Source: Planctomycetia bacterium (GTDB lineage Bacteria; Planctomycetota; Planctomycetia; Pirellulales; UBA1268). From it: a DNA stretch of 12,953 nucleotides. The DNA is taken from positions 1-12,953 of the forward strand of contig RGVT01000043.1 in assembly GCA_010027105.1 (NCBI GenBank), written 5' to 3'. How positions within the stretch are numbered: position 1 is the stretch's first letter; every line of letters starts with the position of its first letter. A program made the position numbers and the translations under genes. Shown here one piece after another: positions 1 to 6,694 of the stretch. A model generated the notes under the pieces. The model searched no databases, had not been told where the DNA came from, and worked only from the letters and a program-made list of their open reading frames with translations.

Positions 1-29
1 CGCTTGGTTCGGCTACGCCTCACCAAGCG
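1..29. repeat. REP-like palindromic hairpin
   Basis: An 8-bp perfect inverted repeat, CGCTTGGT (1-8) and ACCAAGCG (22-29), encloses 13 nt. Inside, GGC-TAC-GCC forms a second 3-bp stem after a small internal loop, giving an interrupted hairpin typical of REP elements. No T-run follows on either side, so an intrinsic terminator is unlikely. The window starts at its first base, so the element may extend further left. Whether it is repeated elsewhere in the genome cannot be seen here. The stretch from 30 to 181 after it holds no supported gene. Confidence 0.5.
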
Positions 30-181
30 GAAAGGGGCGATCCCTTGGCAGGTCTACCCTGGTGATAGACACTGGTTCCATTCTTGGGGGCAGGTCAGTC
101 GCGGGGCGGCAGGGAGCACTCACCGGTCGGTTCAGAAACCCCTCGCCAACCGCGAGAGGCACGACGGTTATCCAAGGTGAG

Positions 182-256
182 TCGGGGCGACTGGATTCGA
201 ACCAGCGACCTCTACGTCCCGAACGTAGCGCTCTAGCCAGGCTGAGCTACGCCCCG
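182..256 (-). tRNA. tRNA-Pro (anticodon CGG)
   Basis: Read on the minus strand, the sequence folds into a full cloverleaf. The acceptor stem CGGGGCG (5' end at 256) pairs perfectly with CGCCCCG, followed by discriminator A73 at 182. The anticodon stem CTACG/CGTAG encloses TTCGGGA, placing CGG at positions 34-36, which decodes CCG proline. The T arm has the loop TTCGAAT. The unusual C1-G72 first pair is characteristic of bacterial tRNA-Pro and independently supports the identity. The terminal CCA is not encoded (the next bases are CTC), so it must be added after transcription. CCG should be a common codon in this GC-rich genome. Confidence 0.96.
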
Positions 257-300
257 AGGTGTGCCGCCGAAAGCACCGGCCGCACGCGGGAAGTTCTCCA

Positions 301-329
301 AGATTACCGGGATCCGCGTCGCGGAACAA
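301..329 (-). promoter_or_regulatory. weak candidate promoter for tRNA-Pro
   Basis: On the minus strand TTGTTC (329-324) and TAATCT (306-301) are separated by 17 nt, about 45 nt upstream of the tRNA 5' end. Each hexamer matches the sigma70 consensus at only about half its positions, so this rests mainly on spacing and location. Confidence 0.2.
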
Positions 330-365
330 CGCCTGTCGACGTCGTCCGCGAACCTGGGAAAAACG

Positions 366-1724
366 TCACTTTGCCAGCGACACGCAGACCAGCTCCTCGT
401 CGTTGCGGGCGAACACGCACCGCAGCGCGAACGCCGGATGGCTCCAGACGACCTCGCGGCCGAAGCACTCGTTCGTGGGATCGAGGAGGTGTGCCCGGCC
501 GAGTTCCACGTAGCCCGCCGGCGACAGGCTCGCGAGGACCAGGTCGCCCGTTTCGCTGAAGATCCACGTGCGTCGGGGGGAGGTCGGCGTCTCGGGCTCC
601 GGCTCGTGCCGGACGAGAAACGCGGTGCCGTGCTTGCCGCGGCGGGTGCCTCCCATCGTGGCGTCGGGCGATTCCCACAGGCGCGTCCCCGTTTCCAGAT
701 CGACCGCCGTCAGCATGCCGGTGTCGCAGTCGCAGCCGTAGAGCGTTTCCCCTGCGATGAACGGCGTGCTGTTGGCGCAGTAGACGGCGGTCTTCGGCTC
801 GCCCCGCCACACGACCCGCGCATCGGGTTTGTCCGACGCGAGCGCAAAGAGCGCCCCCACGCGGCCGATGCCTCCTGCATAGAGCACACGGCCCTGCTTC
901 GTGTCGGCCACGCGGGGAGCCATGATCGACATGCCGTACATCGGTTTGAGCGGCTGCGACCAGAGCACCCGGCCGGTCGTCGGGTCGAGGGCGTTCAAAT
1001 TGTCCGCATCCCAGATCAGGAGTTGCCGAACGCCGGCGCTCTCGATCATCGTGGGCGGACAGTAGCCGCTCTCGCTCGCCGAGAGCGCCCGCCAGAGTTC
1101 GCGGCCGGTGTCCTTGTCGAAGGCCACCGCCACGCTTCCCGGTCCGCCCACCAGGCAGATCAACTGCCCGCCCTCGACGAGAGGGTGGCCACAGAAGCCC
1201 CAGATCGGGGTCGGCGCGCCGTAGTCCTTCTTGAAGTCCTTCGTCCACACGACGGCGCCGGTGACCGCGTCGAGGCACGTCAGGTTGCCTTCGGCGCCGA
1301 GCACGTACACCTTTCCGTCGGCCACGGTCGGCGTGCAGCGCGGGCCGGAGGCATACGAGATCGCGTACGGGCAGTCGTATTCGTGCTTCCAGAGCATCTT
1401 CCCGGTGGCGGCGTCGAGGCACAGGATCCGCTCGCGGCCCGCGAATGCGGTGCGGTCGTTGGGCGCGTTGGTCAGCGGCCCCTCCGGACGGTCGTAGTCC
1501 GTGAGATACACCCGGCCGGCGGCGACGGCGGGCCCGGAGTAGCCCCCCTTCACCGCCACCCGCCACTCGACCGGAAGGCCGGCGGCGGGGATCGCGTCGA
1601 CGACGCCGGCCTCGCGCCACACGCCGTCGCGGCCGGGACCCATCCACTGCGGCCAATCGTCGGCGCGGGCGGAGGCGACCATGAGCGTCACGATGGCCAG
1701 GCAGAGCAGGGGGCGGGGGTGCAT
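366..1724 (-). CDS. secreted PQQ-like beta-propeller (BamB-like) protein
   Basis: The 452-residue protein has an N-terminal signal peptide (residues 1-21, hydrophobic core LLCLAIVTLMVAS, likely cleavage after ASARA). The mature protein begins with DWPQWMGPGRDGVW, a signature frequent in planctomycete secreted PQQ-type propellers. Propeller-blade motifs of the form LDxxTGxxLW recur at about 102-112, 151-160, 201-211, 245-255 and 340-350. It is expected to fold as an extracytoplasmic eight-bladed-type propeller; ligand and substrate are unknown and no PQQ enzyme active site was identified. ATG at 1724 was chosen because it starts the signal peptide. The frame stays open upstream to 2003 only by reading through a 27-nt repeat array. 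No strong Shine-Dalgarno is visible. It lies downstream of recJ on the same strand, 122 nt after its stop. Function beyond the fold is not assigned. Confidence 0.88.
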   Translation of the reverse strand: MHPRPLLCLAIVTLMVASARADDWPQWMGPGRDGVWREAGVVDAIPAAGLPVEWRVAVKGGYSGPAVAAGRVYLTDYDRPEGPLTNAPNDRTAFAGRERILCLDAATGKMLWKHEYDCPYAISYASGPRCTPTVADGKVYVLGAEGNLTCLDAVTGAVVWTKDFKKDYGAPTPIWGFCGHPLVEGGQLICLVGGPGSVAVAFDKDTGRELWRALSASESGYCPPTMIESAGVRQLLIWDADNLNALDPTTGRVLWSQPLKPMYGMSIMAPRVADTKQGRVLYAGGIGRVGALFALASDKPDARVVWRGEPKTAVYCANSTPFIAGETLYGCDCDTGMLTAVDLETGTRLWESPDATMGGTRRGKHGTAFLVRHEPEPETPTSPRRTWIFSETGDLVLASLSPAGYVELGRAHLLDPTNECFGREVVWSHPAFALRCVFARNDEELVCVSLAK

Positions 1725-1746
1725 GGATGTTCTCGCGATGTCGTGG

Positions 1747-1850
1747 TGACAGGCTGAAGCCTGTGTGAACGGGTGACAGGCTGAAGCCTGTGTGAACGGG
1801 TGACAGGCTGAAGCCTGTGTGAACGGGTGACAGGCTGAAGCCTGTCCTAC
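1747..1850. repeat. four-copy 27-nt palindromic tandem repeat array
   Basis: Three identical 27-nt units lie at 1747-1773, 1774-1800 and 1801-1827. A fourth, partial unit (1828-1845) then diverges into CCTAC. Each unit contains the 16-nt near-perfect palindrome ACAGGCTGAAGCCTGT (7-bp arms, GA centre) followed by a spacer GTGAACGGGTG. Because 27 is a multiple of three, the minus frame through it is open and would encode a 9-residue repeat, but that is not credible coding. The array sits between recJ and the propeller gene. Its last unit supplies the TAG stop at 1847-1849 of the recJ C-terminal frame. Repeat identity suggests recent amplification. A role in mRNA stability or termination is possible but not shown. 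Confidence 0.93.
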
Positions 1851-2075
1851 GGGGCGGTGAGCGGGTCGCCGGAGACTTCGATGCCTGTCGGCCGCCAGTC
1901 GACGATCTCCATCTCGGCGGTGCGCCGGCCGCGGAACTCGTTGATCTTCGGCTTGAAGGCGACGTGGAATGGCTGCCCGGGCGGCGGCAGGTGATCGAGC
2001 CACTCGGCGCCGCCGAACGCCACGCCGCGGAGTTTCGCGCCGTGCTGCACGAGGTTCATCGCCAGGTGGCGGGCC
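1847..2075 (-). pseudogene. recJ: out-of-frame C-terminal segment of RecJ
   Basis: After the frameshift near 2071 the RecJ C-terminus continues in another minus frame. It reads RHLAMNLVQHGAKLRGVAFG, then a GGAEWLDHLP stretch, and a FRGRR-containing tail ending GDPLTAP before TAG at 1847. These features (RHL start, RxVAFG, FKPxINEFRGRR, VDWR) match the OB-like DNA-binding domain that closes RecJ proteins. Inserting a single base in the GGGCCC tract (2071-2076) would rejoin it with the upstream frame as VGPRHLAMN. The joined stretch still looks several residues shorter than I expect for the family, so the lesion may be a small deletion not divisible by three. Confidence 0.85.
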
Positions 2076-3588
2076 CGACGTCGGTGGCGCAGAGGAGCGG
2101 CCGCCGGTTGGCCTGGCCGAACGGCGCGAGCCGTTCGATCTCGTCGACCGTGTCGAGCGTGAGCCCGGCGAGCGTCGCCTCGCCGTCGATCGCGAGCTGG
2201 GCCCGGCGGAGCGACTCGGGCAGCCGGGCGGCGACCTCGGACACGAACCGCTCGCGGAAGGCGTCGATGTTCCGGTCGTCGATCCGCAGGCCGGCCGCGG
2301 CGGCGTGGCCGCCGCAGGTCACCAGATGCCCGCGGCAGGCGTCGAGCGCCTCGTGGACGTCGAACCCCGGCACGCTCCGGGCGCTGCCCGTGGCCGGCCG
2401 GCCCTGCAACGGATCCTGGGCGATCATCACCACGGGCCGGTGAAACCTCTCGGCCAGCCTGCCGGCCACGATCCCGATCACGCCCGGATGCCAGTCGCGG
2501 TCGGCGAGCACGAGCGCCGCGTCGGCCTCCGGATCGAACCGCTCGCGGGCCTGCTTCGTGGCCGCCAGCAGGATGCTCCGTTCCTCCGTCTCGCGGCGCG
2601 CGTTGAGTTCGTGGAGATAGGTGGCCAGGCTCGCGGCCCGGCCGTCGTCGGCCGTCGTCAGGAGTTCGATGCCGCAGGCGGCCTGGCCGAGCCGCCCGGC
2701 GGCGTTGAGCCGCGGCGCGAGGCGGAAGGCCACGTCCTCGCTGTCGAGCTGCGACTTCTCGCCGAGCTTGGCGAGTTCGAGGAGGCGGGCGATGCCGGGC
2801 CCGCCCCGCGTGCGCAGGCACTCGAGCCCGTGCTTGACGTAGATCCGGTTTTCGTCGAGCAGCGGCACCACGTCGGCCACCGTGCCCAGGGCTGCGAAGC
2901 CCATCCCCCTGAGGAGCATCTCGCGGAGCCGCGGCGTGACCTGCCGCGCGCCGCTGGCCCGGGTGGCGATCGCCCAGGCGAGCTTGAACGCCACGCCGGC
3001 GCCGCACAGGTCGCCGAAGGGGTACGCCGCGCCCGGCAGCCGCGGATGCACGAGCACCGCCGCCTCGGGAAGGGCGGCGGCGAAGGCATGGTGGTCGGTG
3101 ACGATCAGCTCGAGGCCGAGGTCCCGGGCGTGGCGGGCCTCCGCGACGCTGGCGATGCCGCAGTCGACGGTGACGACGAGGTGTGCGCCCTGCCCCGCGA
3201 GCGCGTCGAGCGCGCGGGCGTTGAGGCCGTAGCCCTCCTCGAGGCGGTCGGGCACGTACCAGGCGGCGGTGGCGTCGAGCGCCTCCAGGCAGCCCATGAG
3301 GATCGCCGTGGCGCACATCCCGTCGGCGTCGTAGTCGCCGTAGACGACGATCCGCCGGCCGGCCCGCACCGCCGCCAGGATCCGGTCGGCCGCCTCGGGC
3401 ACGCCGGGCAGGAGGTCGGGGTCGCGGAGGTCGGCCATCGTGCCCGCGAGGAACGGCTTCACGGCGGCCGCGTCGGTCAGGCCGCGGGCGGCCAGCAGCC
3501 GGGCGACGATGGGCGAGACCCCCGCCGCCCGCTCGAGGCCGGCGACGACGGCCTGATCGTGGGGCTGAATGTGCCAGCGCTTCGGCAT
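2056..3588 (-). CDS. recJ: single-stranded-DNA-specific exonuclease RecJ, frameshifted near 3' end
   Basis: RecJ degrades single-stranded DNA 5' to 3' in recombination and mismatch repair in the cytoplasm. The 510-residue frame carries the DHH-superfamily metal motifs: YGDYDADG (83-90), VDCG (141-144), TDHH (164-167) and LCGAGVAFKLAWA (194-206). GTVADVVPL follows at 235-243, and the DHHA1 domain includes DWHPGVIGIVAGRLAE (365-380) and CGGHAAAAG (425-433). The catalytic core is therefore complete. After LAPFGQANRRPLLC (487-500) the frame ends abruptly at TGA 2056; the remaining OB-like part lies out of frame at 1847-2075. ATG at 3588 has GGAGG 10 nt upstream on the minus strand. Transcription is divergent from the YkgJ-family gene. 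The product may be truncated but core-competent, or the frameshift may be an assembly error. Confidence 0.93.
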   Translation of the reverse strand: MPKRWHIQPHDQAVVAGLERAAGVSPIVARLLAARGLTDAAAVKPFLAGTMADLRDPDLLPGVPEAADRILAAVRAGRRIVVYGDYDADGMCATAILMGCLEALDATAAWYVPDRLEEGYGLNARALDALAGQGAHLVVTVDCGIASVAEARHARDLGLELIVTDHHAFAAALPEAAVLVHPRLPGAAYPFGDLCGAGVAFKLAWAIATRASGARQVTPRLREMLLRGMGFAALGTVADVVPLLDENRIYVKHGLECLRTRGGPGIARLLELAKLGEKSQLDSEDVAFRLAPRLNAAGRLGQAACGIELLTTADDGRAASLATYLHELNARRETEERSILLAATKQARERFDPEADAALVLADRDWHPGVIGIVAGRLAERFHRPVVMIAQDPLQGRPATGSARSVPGFDVHEALDACRGHLVTCGGHAAAAGLRIDDRNIDAFRERFVSEVAARLPESLRRAQLAIDGEATLAGLTLDTVDEIERLAPFGQANRRPLLCATDVGPATWR

Positions 3589-3614
3589 CGACCGACTCCC
3601 TCCGGGCGGACGCG

Positions 3615-3652
3615 AGTATAGGGGATCGGCGGCGCCTCACGGATGGTATAGT
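3615..3652. promoter_or_regulatory. divergent promoter region, recJ and ykgJ-like gene
   Basis: The 111-nt gap between the two divergent starts contains two good -10-like hexamers. TATACT lies on the minus strand (3620-3615), facing recJ, and TATAGT lies on the plus strand (3647-3652), facing the YkgJ-family gene. No convincing -35 box stands at the right distance from either. These are also the most AT-rich patches in an otherwise GC-rich gap. Confidence 0.35.
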
Positions 3653-3699
3653 GCCCAACCCCGCGGCCGCCGCGGGCACCGCGCCGCACGGAGGTTTCG

Positions 3700-4197
3700 A
3701 TGTCGCCCGCCGATCTGCCGCTGCCCACGCTGCCGAAAAAGCCCAAGCGGGGCGACGTGCCCAAGGACAAGGTGCTCTGCGAATACTGCACCGCGAAGTG
3801 CTGCCGCTATTTCGCCCTGCCGCTCGAGACGCCCACCACCCGCGAGGAGTTCGAGTACATCCGCTGGTTCCTCCTCCACGACCACGCCACCGTGTTCACC
3901 GAGGATGGCGACTGGTACGTGTGCGTGCACACCGAATGCAAGCACCTCGGGGCCGACCACCGCTGCGGCATCTACGAGACCCGGCCCCGGATCTGCCGCG
4001 AGTACACGACGAAGGACTGCGAGTACGAGGACGACTGGGTCTACGACCAGTACTTCGAGACGGCCGAGCAGGTGGAGGAATACATGGACGCGGTGCTCGG
4101 CCCCGGCGGCGAGGCGCTCGGCGACGGCCGGCGGCGGAAGCACCGCGACCGGAGCATCCGCGGCCCGAAGCCCGCGCTCCTGCCGATCGTGTCATGA
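3700..4197 (+). CDS. YkgJ-family cysteine-cluster protein
   Basis: The 165-residue cytoplasmic protein has the cysteine pattern of the YkgJ / zinc- or iron-chelating family: CEYCTAKCCR (C27, C30, C34, C35), C75, C80, C89, C99 and C107. It includes CHLxxxxxCGIYExRPRICR-type spacing around residues 80-100 (KHLGADHRCGIYETRPRICR). Family members are thought to bind a metal or an iron-sulfur cluster, but the reaction is unknown. The C-terminal 30 residues are basic and low in complexity. ATG at 3700 is preceded by GGAGG with 5-nt spacing, which fixes the start. Its TGA overlaps the hisS ATG in an ATGA junction, so the two genes are probably translationally coupled. The pairing does not by itself assign a function. 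Confidence 0.9.
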   Translation: MSPADLPLPTLPKKPKRGDVPKDKVLCEYCTAKCCRYFALPLETPTTREEFEYIRWFLLHDHATVFTEDGDWYVCVHTECKHLGADHRCGIYETRPRICREYTTKDCEYEDDWVYDQYFETAEQVEEYMDAVLGPGGEALGDGRRRKHRDRSIRGPKPALLPIVS

Positions 4198-5540
4198 CCG
4201 ATCCGCGTTCGCGCATCGAGCCGCGCACCCTCAAGGGGTTTCGCGACCACCTGCCCGCGCAGGCGCTCGAGCGCGAGCGGATCCTCGACGTCGCCCGACG
4301 GGTCTACCGGTCGTACGGGTTCGCCCCGATCGACACGCCGGCGCTGGAATACCTCGAGATCCTCACCGGCAAGGGAGGCACGGAGACCGACAAGCAGCTC
4401 TACCGCTTCACCGACCACGGCGGCCGCGAGGTGGGCATGCGGTTCGACCTCACGGTGCCGTTCGCGCGGTTCTGCGCCCAGCACATCGCGGACCTCGGCA
4501 CGCCCTTCAAGCGCTACCACATGGCCACGGTGTGGCGCGGCGAAAACACGCAGCGCGGCCGCTACCGCGAGTTCATGCAGTGCGACTTCGACACGATCGG
4601 CACCACCAGCCCCGTGGCCGACCTCGAGATGGTGCTCGTGGTGCACGATCTTCTGACGGCGATCGGCATCGAGCGGTTCACGATCCGCGTGAACGATCGG
4701 CGGGTCCTCGGGGATGTGCTGGCCGGCCTCGGGCTCGCCGAGCGGTCGGCGGACGTGCTGCGGGCGCTCGACAAACTCGGCAAGGCCACGCCGGAGGCGG
4801 TGGCCACCGAACTGTCGGGCCACGGTGTGTCGGCCGCCGCGATCGACACGCTCCTCGGCATGGCCGGGCTCGCCGGCCCGGCCACCGGCGTGCTGTCAGC
4901 GCTCGAAGGCCTCGTCGCGGGTTCGAAGGGCGGGCAGGCCGGCGTGGTCGCGCTTCGCACCCTGCTCGCGGGCGCGCAGGCGGCCGGCGTGCCCGAGGGC
5001 CGCCTCGTCGTCGATCCCTCGATCGCCCGCGGGCTCGACTACTACACCGGCATCGTGCTCGAGAGTTTTCTCGACGACCTGCCCGCGCTCGGCAGCATCT
5101 GCTCCGGCGGCCGCTACGACGATCTGGCGGGCCTCTACACCAGGCAGTCACTGCCCGGCGTCGGGGCGTCGCTCGGCATCGACCGCCTGCTCGCCGGCCT
5201 CGAGGAGCTCGGCGGGGCGTCCGCCGTGGAGACGCCGGCCGAGGTGTTCCTCGTGTTCTTCGACGAGGCCCACCTGGCCGACTACCTGCGGATCGCCGCG
5301 GCCCTGCGCGCGGCCGGGATGGCGGTGGAGTTCTTCCCCGAGCCGCGGCGCGTGGGCCAGCAATTGAAGATCGCGGCCAGGAAGGGCTTTCCGGCGGCGC
5401 TCCTCGTCGGCAGCGACGAGTTCGCGGGGGGCACGGCCCAGTTCAAGAACCTCGCCACCCAGGCGAGCACCACGATCGACTGGCACGGCGACCTGCACGT
5501 GCTCGTCGACGCGGTGCACTCGCTGCTGGTGTCGCGCTGA
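4194..5540 (+). CDS. hisS: histidine--tRNA ligase (HisRS)
   Basis: The 448-residue enzyme charges tRNA-His with histidine in the cytoplasm using ATP. The class II catalytic domain begins TLKGFRDHLP (12-21). Motif 2 lies in the segment YHMATVWRGENTQRGRYREF (108-127), followed by MQCDFDTIG (128-136). The histidine-binding signature SIARGLDYYTG spans 276-286, with CSGGRYDDL near 303-311. Motif 3 is GVGASLGIDRL (322-332). The C-terminal Rossmann-like anticodon-binding domain starts near VFLVFF (about 352) and contains GQQLKIAARKG. Length is normal for bacterial HisRS. ATG at 4194 gives the correct N-terminus and overlaps the YkgJ-family stop by 4 nt; no separate strong Shine-Dalgarno is visible, consistent with coupling. 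The RGENTQRGRYREF form of motif 2 looks more like the eukaryote-type subgroup than the E. coli type, which is inference from memory. Confidence 0.97.
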   Translation: MTDPRSRIEPRTLKGFRDHLPAQALERERILDVARRVYRSYGFAPIDTPALEYLEILTGKGGTETDKQLYRFTDHGGREVGMRFDLTVPFARFCAQHIADLGTPFKRYHMATVWRGENTQRGRYREFMQCDFDTIGTTSPVADLEMVLVVHDLLTAIGIERFTIRVNDRRVLGDVLAGLGLAERSADVLRALDKLGKATPEAVATELSGHGVSAAAIDTLLGMAGLAGPATGVLSALEGLVAGSKGGQAGVVALRTLLAGAQAAGVPEGRLVVDPSIARGLDYYTGIVLESFLDDLPALGSICSGGRYDDLAGLYTRQSLPGVGASLGIDRLLAGLEELGGASAVETPAEVFLVFFDEAHLADYLRIAAALRAAGMAVEFFPEPRRVGQQLKIAARKGFPAALLVGSDEFAGGTAQFKNLATQASTTIDWHGDLHVLVDAVHSLLVSR

Positions 5541-5921
5541 CCGCCCGACGGCCGCCGCGCCCCCGCTCCGCGGGCAGACCCGCCGCTCGTAGAGCAGGAG
5601 GCCGTGCACGGCGTGGTAGAGGGCTCCGCACTCGACGTCGACGTCGGCCGTCTGCTCGAGCAGGGTCACGAGCCGCTCGGCGGCGCGGGTGACCCACGGG
5701 GCGGCGAGTTCGTCGTCATCGAGCGCCAGAGCCAGCACCTCGAACACGTGGCCGGTGGCGCCGAGCCGCGCGAAGACGTCGGGCGACATGCCGGGGCGTG
5801 CGAAGAACTGCGTGGAAAAGCTGCCGTCCGCCTGTTGGAAGCGGCGGGCCCTGTCGATCGCGTCGGCAAGCCGATCGGCGGCGGCCGCCCAGCCACCGGA
5901 GAGGGGCGCATCGGCGTCGCC
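5541..5921 (-). pseudogene. out-of-frame 3' part of the conserved secreted lipoprotein gene
   Basis: In the minus frame that begins DADAPLSGGW the protein continues with RRFQQADGSFSTQFF, PGMSPDVFARLGATGHVF, EVLALALDDDELAAPWVTRA and ECGALYHAVHGLLLYERR. These are clearly real coding features: a QxxDGSF motif of the toroid (prenyltransferase-like) type, and a C-terminal CGxLYHAxHGL motif I recall from planctomycete homologues. It joins the upstream frame with one added base in the GGGG tract at 5920-5923. No stop occurs where the protein should end (about 5545-5570); this frame runs on antisense across hisS to TGA at 5148. That tail is not credible as protein and suggests a lost stop or missing intergenic bases. 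Confidence 0.75.
5562..5574. terminator. weak hairpin between convergent genes
   Basis: CCCGC (5562-5566) and GCGGG (5570-5574) form a 5-bp GC stem with a 3-nt loop just after hisS, in the convergent junction with the lipoprotein gene. There is no T-run. It may be a Rho-independent-like signal or chance in GC-rich DNA. Confidence 0.2.
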
Positions 5922-6628
5922 CCGCGCAGCGCGATGCGGTGGGCCCCGCCGCAGGCGCTCGTCGAGAGGTCGGCATCGGCCTCCATCCGCACGACATCTT
6001 CGACGGTCCATGACGAGCCGTCGGCCGCGGTCCAGGACGTGTCGGGCGGCACGTAGGCGGCGAGCGCCATGAGCGTCCACGTCGCTTCCTGTCCCGGCCG
6101 GATGTCGAACTTCGCCTGCTCGAGCAGGTCGGCGAGGGTGTAGTCGTGGCCGGCCACCACAAGTTTCGCGTCGAGCGAGAGCCCGCCGCGACCGCACTGC
6201 GACAGATAGCCGAGCCACTGATCGGGGTGACCCTGGCCGGTCGTGCTCCCCTCGTCGACGATGGCGACCACGCCATGGCCGCCCGGCCGCAGCCGCCAGC
6301 CGGTGAGAGGACCGCCGCCGAGGAGGTGGTCGAGGGCGCGGACGACGCGGCCGTCGTGCGCGAGCGGAAACTCGGGGCCGAAGGCGAGAATCCCGTGAAC
6401 CACCTGCCAGGCGCCATGGACGCCGGCGTCGAGCCGCCGGCCGTCGCGGGCGCGGATGATCGCGGTCCGGATCCGGTCGCACAACGGCGCGGCGGCCGCC
6501 GGCCCGCCCGCCTCGGCGGCGGGCGGCGGCGGAGCGCAGCCCGCCGTGCCGGTCCAGGGAATCACGATCCAGATGATCGCGGCCCGGGCGATTCCGGCCC
6601 GACCGCTGCCTGCACGACGCTCGAGCAT
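5666..6628 (-). CDS. conserved secreted lipoprotein, toroid-like, frameshifted
   Basis: Only residues 1-236 (6628 to about 5921) of this frame are credible; the last ~84 residues are out-of-frame, serine/proline-rich noise. ATG at 6628 is preceded by AGGAGG at 6-nt spacing. The N-terminus has a hydrophobic stretch and TAGC (C31), a plausible lipobox, followed by a proline/alanine-rich linker, so a lipid-anchored envelope protein is predicted. Conserved-looking blocks are HGAWQVVHGILAFG (71-84), TGQGHPDQWLGYLSQCG (130-146), DLLEQAKFD (167-175), EATWTLMALAAY (181-192), TAADGSSWTVEDVV (200-213) and CGGAHR (226-231). I recognise this as a family seen in planctomycetes but know no function. Including the 3' part, the intact protein would be about 355-365 residues. 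It is transcribed divergently from the metallopeptidase gene and convergent with hisS. Confidence 0.75.
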   Translation of the reverse strand: MLERRAGSGRAGIARAAIIWIVIPWTGTAGCAPPPPAAEAGGPAAAAPLCDRIRTAIIRARDGRRLDAGVHGAWQVVHGILAFGPEFPLAHDGRVVRALDHLLGGGPLTGWRLRPGGHGVVAIVDEGSTTGQGHPDQWLGYLSQCGRGGLSLDAKLVVAGHDYTLADLLEQAKFDIRPGQEATWTLMALAAYVPPDTSWTAADGSSWTVEDVVRMEADADLSTSACGGAHRIALRGATPMRPSPVAGRPPPIGLPTRSTGPAASNRRTAAFPRSSSHAPACRPTSSRGSAPPATCSRCWLWRSMTTNSPPRGSPAPPSGS

Positions 6629-6653
6629 GTGGCCCCTCCTGGATGCGACACAC

Positions 6654-6660
6654 TAGAATA
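6654..6660. promoter_or_regulatory. overlapping divergent -10-like hexamers
   Basis: TAGAAT on the plus strand (6654-6659) and TATTCT on the minus strand (6660-6655) overlap in the short gap between divergent starts at 6628 and 6695. Both are decent -10 matches. No clear -35 is seen. If real, the two promoters would exclude each other. Confidence 0.28.
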
Positions 6661-6694
6661 CAGCGAACCCGTCGCTCCCGGAGATGTCCCGCCG

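Noticed and set aside
30..181. Integrated element or att site beside the tRNA 3' end
   Set aside because: No second copy of the tRNA 3' end, no integrase and no mobile gene appear in the window.
320..350. Terminator after the beta-propeller gene (CGCGGA / TCCGCG)
   Set aside because: It has only a 6-bp stem with a long loop and no T-run, and it lies in the likely tRNA promoter region.
261..1757. 498-codon plus-strand open frame across the beta-propeller gene
   Set aside because: It is antisense to a gene with signal peptide and propeller motifs, and its translation shows no domain.
1747..1850. CRISPR array
   Set aside because: The units are contiguous tandem copies with identical spacers; there are no variable spacers and no cas genes.
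1725..2003. N-terminal extension of the beta-propeller gene with a nine-residue repeat
   Set aside because: It reads through the palindromic repeat array and the recJ 3' end. The signal peptide starts at 1724, so the extension is not real coding.
1969..3621. 550-codon plus-strand open frame across recJ
   Set aside because: The opposite strand carries complete DHH motifs; this is a GC-driven shadow frame.
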